A stretch of DNA of 64,000 bases from assembly GCF_000612665.1 (NCBI RefSeq), contig NZ_HG942066.1:1-64000 (forward strand). The letters are read 5' to 3'. Each line of letters begins with the position of its first letter. The stretch's first letter is position 1. The notes beneath the pieces were generated by a model that saw only the letters and a program-made list of their open reading frames with translations, searched no databases and had not been told where the DNA came from. Made by a program: the position numbers and the translations under genes. This stretch comes from Neobacillus dielmonensis. Lineage in GTDB: Bacteria; Bacillota; Bacilli; Bacillales; Cytobacillaceae. Of the stretch, positions 36,826 to 45,156 are shown one piece after another.

Positions 36826-37953
36826 TTAAGCCAATCTCATTTTGAAATCTTGATAGCCAAACTGGTGAACGACCTCACAGTCTCCATCTTTATGCTTCAC
36901 GGCAATGGCTGGTAATGGCATACCGTTAAACGTGGTGTTCTTAACCATTGTGTAAATCGCCATATCACCAAAAACTAAACGGTCGCCTAATTGTAAAGGA
37001 TTGTCGAACGAATAATCGCCAATCACATCGCCAGTCAGGCAGGTTTGTCCGCCGAGGCGATACGTATATGGTTTCTCTCCAACTTCACCTGATCCAAAAA
37101 GAGGAGGGCGGTAAGGCATTTCGAGTACATCCGGCATATGGCAGGATGCAGAAGTATCAAGAATGGCAATGTCCATTCCGTTTTGAACCGTGTCCAGCAC
37201 CGTGGTAACCAAATATCCGGCGTTTAGGGCAACAGCTTCGCCCGGTTCAAGGTAAACTTCTAAACCATATTTCTCTTGCATTCTCTTAATGCAAGCTTCA
37301 AGGCGAGGAATATCATAATCCTCTCTGGTAATATGATGGCCGCCGCCAAAGTTAATCCATTCCATTTGATGCAAATACGGTCCAAACTTTTCTTCCACTG
37401 CATTTAGAGTCGTCTCTAAGTCGTCAGAATTTTGCTGACAAAGGGTGTGGAAATGCAAGCCAGACACACCGGCAAGCAGTTCAGGCTGGAAATGCTCAAT
37501 GGTGACGCCAAATCGCGAACCTACCGTACAAGGGTCATAAATGGCATGACCTACTTGTGTAGAACATTCAGGATTGATGCGCAAGCCGACTTTTTTGCCG
37601 GCCTGCAAAACACGATCTTTAAATTTTGCCAACTGCGTGTTGGAATTGAATATGATATGGTCACAAATGGAGATGATTTCGTCCATTTCTTCTTCGCGAT
37701 AGGCAGCAGAGAAACAATGATTTTCTTTGCCCATCTCTTCATAACCTAAACGCGCCTCATATAGGCCGCTTGCGGTTGTGCCGCTTAAATATTCCCCGAT
37801 AAATGGGTACAGTGAATACATGGAAAATGCTTTCTGGGCTAATACAATTTTTGCTCCTGTCCGCTGCATGACACCGTTCAGGGTTTTAAGATTTTTTTCC
37901 AAAAGCTCTTCATCGACTACATAACATGGTGTTGGTAATTCTTCAAATTTCAT
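36826..37953 (-). CDS. nspC: Carboxy(nor)spermidine decarboxylase
   Basis: A 375-residue fold-type III PLP decarboxylase (alanine racemase-like barrel). The Schiff-base lysine is K41 in IVLAQKAFSM. The glycine-rich phosphate loop is NFGGGHH, with LEPGEAV further on, and the C-terminal cysteine segment TASCHMPD near 275 completes the site. Length and motif details point to NspC rather than to lysine or arginine decarboxylases. It removes CO2 from carboxyspermidine or carboxynorspermidine to give spermidine or norspermidine. It follows the synthase gene by 2 nt on the same strand, the usual operon order. Confidence 0.9.
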   Translation of the reverse strand: MKFEELPTPCYVVDEELLEKNLKTLNGVMQRTGAKIVLAQKAFSMYSLYPFIGEYLSGTTASGLYEARLGYEEMGKENHCFSAAYREEEMDEIISICDHIIFNSNTQLAKFKDRVLQAGKKVGLRINPECSTQVGHAIYDPCTVGSRFGVTIEHFQPELLAGVSGLHFHTLCQQNSDDLETTLNAVEEKFGPYLHQMEWINFGGGHHITREDYDIPRLEACIKRMQEKYGLEVYLEPGEAVALNAGYLVTTVLDTVQNGMDIAILDTSASCHMPDVLEMPYRPPLFGSGEVGEKPYTYRLGGQTCLTGDVIGDYSFDNPLQLGDRLVFGDMAIYTMVKNTTFNGMPLPAIAVKHKDGDCEVVHQFGYQDFKMRLA

Positions 37954-37955
37954 CC

Positions 37956-39155
37956 TTAGTCCACTAGCTCTGGGTCAAAGCTTTCCTTCCATGGTAGTCC
38001 CCATTTGTTTAATGCTTCCATAAATGGGTCTGGATCAAACTCTTCAATATTGTAAACGCCTTTGTAATCCCATTTTCCAGTCATCAACATCATCGCGCCA
38101 ATCATTGCAGGAACACCGGTTGTGTAAGAAACGGCTTGAGAACCGACTTCTCTGTAGCACTCTTCATGGTCACAAACGTTGTACACATAGTAAACTTTAT
38201 CTTTTCCATCTTTTTTGCCGCGGAAGATACAACCGATGTTGGTTTTACCTTTTGTGCGAGGCCCAAGAGTGGCAGGGTCTGGCAGCACAGCTTTCAAGAA
38301 TTGAAGCGGAATGATTTGCTTTCCTTCGAATTCGATTGGCTCGATGGAAGTCATGCCGACATTTTCAAGACATTTTAGATGTGTAAGATAGCTTTGACCG
38401 AATGTCATGAAGAAACGGATCCGCTTAAGTCCAGGAATGTTTTTTGTAAGAGATTCAAGCTCTTCATGGTATAGCAAATACATATCTTTCTCGCCGACTT
38501 CATCGAAGTTATAAACGCGCTTGATTTCCATTGGCTCCGTTTCAATCCATTCGCCGTTTTCCCAATAACGTCCGTTTGCAGATACTTCGCGGATATTGAT
38601 TTCAGGGTTGAAGTTAGTAGCAAATGGATAGCCATGGTCACCGCCGTTACAGTCAAGGATATCGATGTATTCAATTTCATCGAAGTGATGTTTTAGGGCA
38701 TAAGCAGAGAATACGCCTGTTACACCTGGGTCAAATCCGCTGCCAAGAAGGGCGGTAATACCAGCTTCACGGAATTTCTCCTGATATTCCCATTGCCATT
38801 TATATTCAAATTTAGCCGTATCTTCTGGCTCATAGTTGGCTGTATCTAGGTAGTTCGTTTTTGTGGCAAGGCATGCGTCCATGATGGTTAAATCTTGGTA
38901 TGGCAATGCCAAGTTCATAACGATATCCGGTTTTACTTCATTGATTAAAGCAATTAGTTCCTCTACATTATTTGCATCCACTTGTGCAGTGGTAATTTTT
39001 GTTTTTCCGCCATCTAACTTGGCTTTTAAATCATCACATTTGGATTTTGTACGGCTGGCGATACAAATCTCTTCAAATACCTCACTATTTTGAACACATT
39101 TATGGATGGCTACTTGAGCCACGCCGCCACAACCAATAATAAGTGCTTTCCCCAT
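37956..39155 (-). CDS. Carboxy(nor)spermidine synthase (saccharopine dehydrogenase family)
   Basis: A 399-residue NAD(P)H-dependent dehydrogenase that condenses aspartate semialdehyde with putrescine or diaminopropane. The nucleotide-binding loop is IIGCGGVAQVAI (residues 6-17), followed by the NLALPYQDLTIMDACL block of the saccharopine dehydrogenase-like fold and the LGSGFDPGVTGVF substrate loop. ATG 39155 is chosen because AGGAGATAGGAG precedes it on the minus strand; the open frame extends 36 codons upstream without a site. The tight pairing with NspC identifies the pathway. An attenuator-like terminator lies in the leader. Confidence 0.9.
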   Translation of the reverse strand: MGKALIIGCGGVAQVAIHKCVQNSEVFEEICIASRTKSKCDDLKAKLDGGKTKITTAQVDANNVEELIALINEVKPDIVMNLALPYQDLTIMDACLATKTNYLDTANYEPEDTAKFEYKWQWEYQEKFREAGITALLGSGFDPGVTGVFSAYALKHHFDEIEYIDILDCNGGDHGYPFATNFNPEINIREVSANGRYWENGEWIETEPMEIKRVYNFDEVGEKDMYLLYHEELESLTKNIPGLKRIRFFMTFGQSYLTHLKCLENVGMTSIEPIEFEGKQIIPLQFLKAVLPDPATLGPRTKGKTNIGCIFRGKKDGKDKVYYVYNVCDHEECYREVGSQAVSYTTGVPAMIGAMMLMTGKWDYKGVYNIEEFDPDPFMEALNKWGLPWKESFDPELVD

Positions 39156-39199
39156 TCTCCTATCTCCTAACCTAATAGATTTTGTAAAACGAGAGGAAT

Positions 39200-39282
39200 A
39201 AGTGTGATACCCTCTAGAATCTTTTGTAAACAACAAAAAAGCAAGTGAAGACGATCGCATCATAGCGCATCACACTTGCTTT
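39200..39282 (-). promoter_or_regulatory. Candidate transcription attenuator in the polyamine operon leader
   Basis: On the minus strand AAAGCAAGTG (39282-39273) pairs with CACTTGCTTT (39247-39238), followed by TTTTTTGTTG: a complete Rho-independent terminator about 75 nt upstream of the synthase start. Its 5' arm overlaps AAGTGTGAT (39277-39269), which is exactly complementary to ATCACACTT (39208-39200) downstream. The two pairings exclude each other, so this may be a terminator/antiterminator switch. It could instead just end an upstream transcript. Confidence 0.5.
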
Positions 39283-39968
39283 GGATATAGTCATCATATT
39301 AAAAAAGCCATAAAATACCCATGACAATGCCATTAGAATACGTTAAAGACGTCATGGCGGAAGCTCTTTAATATTCAAAATATATCATTTGGGATCAGAG
39401 TCTATATAGCAAATAATCACTTTTACCACTCTTATTGACCGTTTCACAAGTTGTGTGCAAATGCACTGGTTGTAAAGTAACCAACTTATAAAATTTGAGC
39501 TTTTAACTCAATCAATAAGGCAACTAAAGTTGCCAATCGGCATTTGACCCGGCTGTCCGTATGGCCTTGACTTCCCTAAGAAAGTGGTCAAAATTATCTG
39601 CTGGAAAGACTCACGATATATAGAATATTAGCTTTCCAATTAAATACTCACTTATATTATCAGCATATAATTAAAATATCAATAGAAAAAATAAATTTTT
39701 TACAAAGTTCGACTACAGGCCAAAGTGAAATACCAATTTTATGCGGATAAGAATGACTGAATGATGGCATTTTGAGGGGCTTCATAAATGGACATATTGA
39801 CCTGGTGGTAAAAGGAACCAACTGTTAAAAATATGTCGTTAAGGAATCATATTAAAAACCATATGAAAGAGTGCTTGTTCTGATTGTTTGTTCTTAAAAC
39901 GAAGCTCCTTGCATTACATATTCTTTCTAAACGAAAAGAATACTAAAAGGAAAACAAACGAGGGAAAA
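39283..39968. other. 690-bp intergenic region with clustered small hairpins
   Basis: No coding frame is convincing. Between 39450 and 39535 four short hairpins follow each other: GTGCAAATGCAC, TGGTT-GTAAAGT-AACCA, TTGAG-CTTTTAA-CTCAA and GGCAACT-AA-AGTTGCC. A CCATGAC...GTCATGG pairing lies at about 39318-39358. The region is the leader of the minus-strand polyamine operon or of the divergent FUSC gene. I do not recognise a known riboswitch class. Confidence 0.35.
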
Positions 39969-40457
39969 ATGGAAACAAGTAAAAAGGATATGACCAATCA
40001 GAACTTATCCATTCTGATATGGAAACTGTCAGTGGGGTCTGCTTTAGCATGGGAAATATCGAAACTGCTAGGATCAGATCATCCTTATTTGGCGCCGCTT
40101 TCAGTCATCCTGACCATCCAATCAACGATGGATAAGACGGTAAGTCTGTCAATCAAACGGGTAATAGGAACGGTTATTGGCATTTTCGTTGCTGTTTTAG
40201 TTGCAAGCCATTTGACAGTAAATGGCTGGAACTTAGGACTATTGATTTTATTAGGGTGCTATATAGCAAAATTTTTAAACTTTGACAAAAAGGTTCTTCA
40301 CCAAGTAGCGCTTACCATTTTATTTGTTTTTGTATTCGAACACCAAACGAAGCACTATGCCATAGACAGAATAAGGGACACGCTTATCGGGGTGCTTACC
40401 GCAGGTGTCATCCAGTTAATTTATTCGGGTCTGATTGCTAGGAAAAAAATAACGTAG
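39969..40457 (+). CDS. FUSC/aromatic acid exporter-like membrane protein
   Basis: A 162-residue protein with five or so membrane helices between about residues 30 and 155. The segment LAPLSVILTIQSTMDKTVSLSIKRVIGTVIG is characteristic of the FUSC (fusaric acid resistance)-like half domain found in B. subtilis YgaE/YqjA-type proteins. It is half the size of full aromatic acid exporters and lacks the cytoplasmic tail. ATG 39969 is preferred because GAGGG lies 5 nt upstream; the longer frame from 39888 has none. Role in export is inferred from family. Confidence 0.7.
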   Translation: METSKKDMTNQNLSILIWKLSVGSALAWEISKLLGSDHPYLAPLSVILTIQSTMDKTVSLSIKRVIGTVIGIFVAVLVASHLTVNGWNLGLLILLGCYIAKFLNFDKKVLHQVALTILFVFVFEHQTKHYAIDRIRDTLIGVLTAGVIQLIYSGLIARKKIT

Positions 40458-40462
40458 TCCCC

Positions 40463-40493
40463 AAAAAACGCCTCGCGCCTACGAGGCGTTTTT
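40463..40493. terminator. Bidirectional terminator between FUSC and ydbT genes
   Basis: AAAAAACGCCTCG and CGAGGCGTTTTT pair around CGCCTA. It overlaps the last codons of ydbT on the minus strand. Confidence 0.88.
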
Positions 40494-41921
40494 GCGGTGA
40501 TACCAGTTAAAGAAGCTGCCGGCTTCCTCTTTGGGTACCCCAAATAATTTGTTCACATACAGCGGCTTCGCTTTATTGGAAAAAAGAAGTGTGGCGACAC
40601 CAAATTTTCTCTCAATCCAGGAGTGCTGGACGGTAATTTGCTGGATTCGTTCACGGTGGGTGACGAACGTTTCATTGGTGAAGCCGCCTTTACGGATTTG
40701 CACCGTATTACCATAGCGGATATAGCTGGTAAACCAGTAGTCCAGCACACGGTCGAATATAGAGAGGATAAAGACAATGGAAGCCATCCACAGCCACGTG
40801 CTTTTAAAAATGAGCAAGCCTATAATGACAAGGATAGTCAAATAATAGGGCTGCAGCAGCTTAAGCCACAATACCTTTACAGGGAAACATTCCATCTGTT
40901 CGACAATCCGGTACTCAGGCAGCATTGTTTGTAAAATCCGGTAAGCCTCTTGCTTTGCCATAAACGGATAAAGTGAACTGGTTTCTTGTTTTTTCTCATC
41001 TTCCAAGCTACCGGCGCTGATTAGTTTAATTGATACCAGCCCAAGCATCCGCTTCAAAATTGACTGTTTGACCACCACGGCTTGCACCCGGTGTTTGGAA
41101 ATCGAAAAACTGATAAAATTACCTGCTCCCTTTTCAATATAAATTCGCTCCTGGTCATCACTAATCACATAGTTCCCGTATTTGATGTACGTTTGGATAA
41201 AACCAACCACAGTGGATAACGCAAGAGTAGGAATAAGGAGAACGATCAGCATCCACCAGTGAAGGAATAAGTAATCCAGGGCATTCTTCGCTGTTTTTTC
41301 AATTTCGAAAAAGTCAGCTAGGTTAAAATATATGGTACTGACAATCGGAAAAATCGCTAAAAAGCTTAATGATGTAAAGGAAGCCTTTACTAAATCCTTT
41401 TTTGTGGAGCGAAAATGTATGGTTCTGCCAGTTGTCTTACCAAGATTAGGGGCCTCAGACGCTTCATCTAAAACCGTTTTTCCCTCCAAATGAAGAAGTA
41501 TCCGCCGTTTCTCTTCCTCGGTGATGACTGGAAAGTGAAAGGAAGAATTCTCGCCGCTTGTGCCAGTTTCAAGCGTCAAAGTAGTCAGGCCAAACCATCG
41601 GTGGACGAAGGTGGTATTTGACTTTTGGTTATGTTTCCGGTCAAATGGCATACTGCGCTGCTCTTTTACAAAAACGCCCTCACGGAACACGATGGTGTCC
41701 CCAACGATTTCATACTGATGGAGTAACCATTTTAAAAAGCTCCAAATGGTAGACATTCCCAATGCAAGGAAAAAGAGATAGCGTCCCCATACCACCCAGG
41801 CGGAGGTGGAAGACGCCTTCAAAACAAATAAAAACAGAATGACAGCAGATGAGCCTTTCACAAAGGAAATTAAATCCACCAAAATGATGGCAGGGTGATA
41901 GCGGTTAGCTCCGTGAGTCAT
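40479..41921 (-). CDS. ydbT: YdbT-like membrane protein with three bacterial PH domains
   Basis: A 480-residue protein with paired membrane helices (about 12-55, 190-240 and 355-395), each pair followed by a bPH2 domain (starting near YEIVGDTIVFREG, GNYVISDDQERIYIEKG and IRYGNTVQIRKGG). The layout and size match B. subtilis YdbT (493 aa). The YdbS/YdbT pair is linked to membrane surface functions and antimicrobial resistance in bacilli. GGAGGGGGAGACG precedes ATG 41921. It is downstream of the ydbS remnant, as in B. subtilis, and would depend on that promoter. Confidence 0.85.
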   Translation of the reverse strand: MTHGANRYHPAIILVDLISFVKGSSAVILFLFVLKASSTSAWVVWGRYLFFLALGMSTIWSFLKWLLHQYEIVGDTIVFREGVFVKEQRSMPFDRKHNQKSNTTFVHRWFGLTTLTLETGTSGENSSFHFPVITEEEKRRILLHLEGKTVLDEASEAPNLGKTTGRTIHFRSTKKDLVKASFTSLSFLAIFPIVSTIYFNLADFFEIEKTAKNALDYLFLHWWMLIVLLIPTLALSTVVGFIQTYIKYGNYVISDDQERIYIEKGAGNFISFSISKHRVQAVVVKQSILKRMLGLVSIKLISAGSLEDEKKQETSSLYPFMAKQEAYRILQTMLPEYRIVEQMECFPVKVLWLKLLQPYYLTILVIIGLLIFKSTWLWMASIVFILSIFDRVLDYWFTSYIRYGNTVQIRKGGFTNETFVTHRERIQQITVQHSWIERKFGVATLLFSNKAKPLYVNKLFGVPKEEAGSFFNWYHRKNAS

Positions 41922-41955
41922 GCGCCCGTCTCCCCCTCCGCCAAATCATTTTCTT

Positions 41956-42445
41956 TTATTTTGCATACATCGCAATTTTGTCCTTTAGGTGTTTGGCTTT
42001 TTCAGAAGGAATCGCTGGTATGTTATGGCTCGAAGTGGTGGTGCCGACCTCAAAGCTATATAAGTTATATCGTCGCATAATGGGGGCCCTGTTTTGATCG
42101 GACGTATTCCACTTTTTCCATTGGTATGAGGGTATGCTTCTCATATAATCTTCCATGTTTATACTGTATAAACTGCTGGTCTATATTGTATCGCCAGGTT
42201 TTTTGCAAATAGACAGGTTCAATCAAAATTGAATATAAGGCAGATAAAAGTAACAGGCCACCTATTATATAAAGTACGACTCCGATCCAATCATACCAGT
42301 CAAACTTCTTGCTGCAGAAAAGCAGAACGGCCATGAACACTAATGCAGACAGATGGCCGATGAAATTCGAAATACGCCAAACTTTTACAGCATGGGATGA
42401 AATTTTTTCTGTTGGTTCACCTATAGGCAGGTACATTTTTCTCAC
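41956..42445 (-). pseudogene. ydbS: ydbS-like bPH2 membrane protein, frameshifted
   Basis: The minus-strand frame from 42445 encodes two membrane helices and the first half of a PH domain, then hits a stop right after SKQGPHYATI. The continuation RRYNLYSFEVGTTTSSHNIP is in another frame and ends at 41956. Removing one base from the run of five G at 42082-42086 joins them into a 162-residue protein that follows B. subtilis YdbS (159 aa) along its length, including the QGP...YNL and HSIPA-like segments. The indel is in a homopolymer, so a sequencing or slippage event is likely. Confidence 0.8.
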
Positions 42446-42844
42446 CTCAAAACCTTATACGTGAATCCTTTTCCAAAAGTTTCATTAACTATAAGTAAAT
42501 CTCACCATTCGCTAAATTTTTTCATTTAATTCCATTAGATTATAGGCATGTAACTAGTCTCAGCATACACTTCGACATAATTAAACATTAAAATAACTAA
42601 ATATTACAAAAAAAGACATGGAAATAGGAAATATTACCTTGTATAATAATGGATGATTAGTAAAAAAGTTTTAATATTTTACATTTTATGTACATAATCT
42701 AGACCGATGGAGAATATTGGAGAATTATTGCATAGTTGGAATCACGTTTCTCTATGATTACTTTTCTACTAATCTTGAATAAACGGCCTAATATTATTTT
42801 TTAAAAAGGCTCTGTTAAACAATAATGTTGATTTTTTTAACACT
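42446..42844. other. AT-rich intergenic region upstream of ydbS
   Basis: About 400 bp with no supported gene, terminator or operator. It must hold the ydbS promoter on the minus strand. The composition is strongly AT-rich until the GC-rich repeat begins at 42845. Confidence 0.4.
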
Positions 42845-42974
42845 GTTGATTGGAGCGGAAGGCGCTCGACTCTTGCGGGAGTACGGGGTTGGGGAGACCC
42901 CGCAGGCGCTTTCAGCGCCGAGGAGGCCTCCCTGGCACGCCAGCGGAAAGCGAGCGACTGTAGCGGAAATCAAC
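42845..42974. repeat. Bacillaceae GTTGATTGGAGCGG...AGCGGAAATCAAC repeat element
   Basis: A 130-bp GC-rich element in an AT-rich gap, bounded by GTTGATT-GGAGCGGAAGG and AGCGGAAATCAAC, which are mutually inverted (GTTGATT/AATCAAC). Inside are GAGACCCCGCAGGCGCTT and GCGCCGAGGAGG, which are recurrent in elements scattered through Bacillus-type genomes as I recall them. The element is a non-coding dispersed repeat, possibly a mobile or structured-RNA element. A frame running through it is not coding. Confidence 0.75.
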
Positions 42975-43022
42975 AGCCAATTCAACAGAGGCACTCATGA
43001 AAAAAATTTGCACCATGAGGTA

Positions 43023-43077
43023 TGAAAATAAGCGAGCTTGTTTATAATGATTGGTCTTTTAAACTCGCTTATTTTCA
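43023..43077 (+). repeat. 14-bp perfect inverted repeat in the leader of the coiled-coil gene
   Basis: TGAAAATAAGCGAG (43023-43036) and CTCGCTTATTTTCA (43064-43077) are perfect complements across a 27-nt loop, 30 nt before the start at 43108. It may be a terminator-like leader structure or an mRNA stabiliser. Confidence 0.55.
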
Positions 43078-43107
43078 GGGCAGCCTTTAAAAAAGGAGGA
43101 AAATACT

Positions 43108-43797
43108 ATGAAAAAAGGCATTTCGATTTTATTTTTGACGGTGTTATTATTATGTATTGGCACACCGGCATTTGCAGCTGAAGATAAGGATGTTAAAGAG
43201 GCTCTAGCATTAATTGAAAAGACAAACACAGAGATAGATGAAAAAATTAAAAAAGCAGTGGAAAGAGCAGATTCCCTTCAGGAAGATTACCTTCGTGATG
43301 TTCGTAAGATTGAAGCAGGAGACCAAATCATTAAATTGGAAGATGAAAAGGGGAAAGTCCTGACTGATTTAAATGGTGCTAAAAACGATGCTGATAAGGC
43401 AAAACTAAGTCAAAAGCTGAATGAAATTAATGCAAAAATGATAGAGGAACAAGCTAAAATAGAGGCAAAAATGGCAGAAATTGAACAAGAAATTAGTGGA
43501 GTAACTGCACAATTGGGTCCGACAGACGATAAGGATACAAAAAAACTAGAAGACAAACTAAATAGACTCAATGCAAAGCTAAACGAAAAGGCTACTAAAT
43601 CGCAAGAAAAAACACAAAAGTTTACGAACGATCTGGATAAAGTCATTACGGATGTTTACAATGATACATTTAAAATTTCAGCTGAAACCATCAAAAGAGC
43701 AGCTGCAAAAGGTGTTCAGGCGGAATGCAGCTGGAAGCTTGTTCGATTTGCTAATAAGTGGGTATGGATTGATCCGATAAGAGTAGTCGGTTGTTAA
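43108..43797 (+). CDS. Secreted coiled-coil protein of unknown function
   Basis: A 229-residue protein with a clear signal peptide (MKKGI, hydrophobic residues 5-20, cleavage likely after AFA at 23). Residues 30-200 are charged, heptad-like and Lys/Glu/Ala-rich, predicted as a long coiled coil. The tail is different: ECSWKLVRFANKWVWIDPIRVVGC, with two cysteines 22 residues apart and three tryptophans, which may be a small disulphide-linked module. AAAAAAGGAGG precedes ATG 43108. I do not recognise the family. It lies upstream of an HD-GYP gene, separated by an inverted repeat. Confidence 0.75.
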   Translation: MKKGISILFLTVLLLCIGTPAFAAEDKDVKEALALIEKTNTEIDEKIKKAVERADSLQEDYLRDVRKIEAGDQIIKLEDEKGKVLTDLNGAKNDADKAKLSQKLNEINAKMIEEQAKIEAKMAEIEQEISGVTAQLGPTDDKDTKKLEDKLNRLNAKLNEKATKSQEKTQKFTNDLDKVITDVYNDTFKISAETIKRAAAKGVQAECSWKLVRFANKWVWIDPIRVVGC

Positions 43798-43831
43798 TGT
43801 TGATTTATAACTGACAATTTAGAATTATATG

Positions 43832-43879
43832 TTGTACAATGAAAACGAGTTCTATTATGGGCTCGTTTTCATTGTACAA
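43832..43879 (+). repeat. 18-bp perfect inverted repeat before the HD-GYP gene
   Basis: TTGTACAATGAAAACGAG (43832-43849) and its exact complement (43862-43879) are separated by 12 nt. The 3' arm touches the ribosome binding site AAAGGTGGG of the HD-GYP gene. It could act as terminator for the upstream gene, as a translation-controlling hairpin or as an operator. Confidence 0.7.
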
Positions 43880-43891
43880 AGGTGGGATACT

Positions 43892-44803
43892 ATGGAAGGA
43901 TTTACGATCGGAAAAAAGGGCGTTTTTTTAGAAACAGTTAAATTTGAGAATAATTTAGAGCTGAGTCTATTATCTCGTGGGAATGGTGTTGAAATTATTC
44001 AGCAGACAATTGAAGAGGGAAAATTATTTTACGTGTATCCCAGTGAAAATGCGAGCTCTCTTGAATTTTATTATATTTTATCGGGTCAAGTCATTTGTGA
44101 ACTGGATACAGAAAAGCTTACATTAGGTCCTGAGGATTATTTTTCTGTAAGAGGCCTCAATAATCCCATTTATTTTACCGCCCTATCGAAAGTGACCTTA
44201 CTGTGTGTCTTTACCGAACCAACCTTTGTACATATTAGTAAGGATATTTCCGCACTTAAGGAGATCACCAAACAAGTTGAATTAAAGGATAGATATACTT
44301 ATAAACATAGTGACCGAGTGGCTGAATACTCGGTGAAAATAGCGAAGAAGTTGAAACTGGGTAAAGAACAACTGGAGAATCTGGCGGTAGCAGCAGTACT
44401 GCACGATATTGGAAAAATCCATGTTCCCAGTGAAGTTTTAACTAAACCAGGCAAACTGACAGATGAAGAATTTGAACTTATTAAGAAGCACCCTGGAGAC
44501 GGTGCTGAAATGGTGAGGGACTCTTTTTATAAGGAACTTGCACCTATTATCGAACAACATCACGAAAGGTTAAACGGAAGCGGCTATCCACATGGCCTTT
44601 CTGGAGAGGAAATCCTTTTGGAAGCTAGAATCATAGCGGTTAGTGACACATTTGATGCGATGACGGAAGACCGTGCCTACCGCAAAGCATTTAAAGAACA
44701 AATAGCGTTAAATGAGCTTAGAAGACTTGCTGGGTCCCATTACGATAAGGAGGTTGTCATGGCCTTTGAGCAGATTCTAAAGGAAGAGGGCCGAATAAGC
44801 TAA
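43892..44803 (+). CDS. Cupin-HD-GYP protein (candidate cyclic-dinucleotide phosphodiesterase)
   Basis: A 303-residue protein. Residues about 20-110 form a cupin-like double-stranded sheet (EFYYILSGQVICEL, LGPEDYFSV). The HD-GYP domain follows from about 130: HSDRVAEYS, H171-D172 in LHDIGKIHVP, HHERLNGSGYPHGL (223-236, GYP at 231-233), and SDTFDAMTEDRAYR. The metal ligands and GYP triad are intact, so c-di-GMP hydrolysis is plausible. The cupin would be the sensor domain in place of a response receiver. ATG 43892 is chosen for AAAGGTGGG upstream. Confidence 0.85.
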   Translation: MEGFTIGKKGVFLETVKFENNLELSLLSRGNGVEIIQQTIEEGKLFYVYPSENASSLEFYYILSGQVICELDTEKLTLGPEDYFSVRGLNNPIYFTALSKVTLLCVFTEPTFVHISKDISALKEITKQVELKDRYTYKHSDRVAEYSVKIAKKLKLGKEQLENLAVAAVLHDIGKIHVPSEVLTKPGKLTDEEFELIKKHPGDGAEMVRDSFYKELAPIIEQHHERLNGSGYPHGLSGEEILLEARIIAVSDTFDAMTEDRAYRKAFKEQIALNELRRLAGSHYDKEVVMAFEQILKEEGRIS

Positions 44804-44916
44804 TAAAAGTAGTTAATTTTTTTTGAAAGAACATAAATATATAAGTATATAAAAATAGAAATATGTTATAGATTGAAAGTTGATAGAAAATTTGTTAAAC
44901 TAAGAAAAATGAAAAA

Positions 44917-45020
44917 GGCTATGTGTGACTGGCGAACGCGGATAAACCGTGAGGGAGCACATAGTGTCGATTGCCGTTCGCCTGGGCAGAGGTAAGGGAA
45001 CCACCCCTTGCCTCTTTATG
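44917..45020 (+). promoter_or_regulatory. ZTP (pfl) riboswitch with terminator
   Basis: P1 is CTATGTG (44919-44925) with CACATAG (44958-44964). TGACTGGCG follows P1, and GGGAGC precedes its 3' strand. The second conserved block GCCGTTCGCCTGGGC is at 44973-44987. These match the ZTP/ZMP-sensing pfl motif. The expression platform is AGAGGTAAGGG (44988-44998) with CCCTTGCCTCT (45005-45015) and a T-rich tail. ZTP signals shortage of 10-formyl-tetrahydrofolate, and ligand binding would disrupt the terminator and raise serA expression. Confidence 0.9.
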
Positions 45021-45156
45021 TTTAATGGGAGGGGATAGTCAATACAGCTTTTGTTAAAGTGTATTGGATGTAGACTTTCAAGGTTAATGTAAGATGAAGG
45101 ATTTGGCTTATGTTTGTGAAATTTATAACTATCTTCAAATAAAAGAGGGATAAGAG

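Noticed and set aside
39238..39282. SAM, lysine or c-di-GMP riboswitch upstream of the polyamine operon
   Set aside because: The consensus cores of these classes are not visible; only a terminator and an alternative pairing are.
42825..43025. Open frame within the Bacillaceae repeat
   Set aside because: It lies across a non-coding GC-rich element, has no ribosome binding site and matches no protein I recognise.
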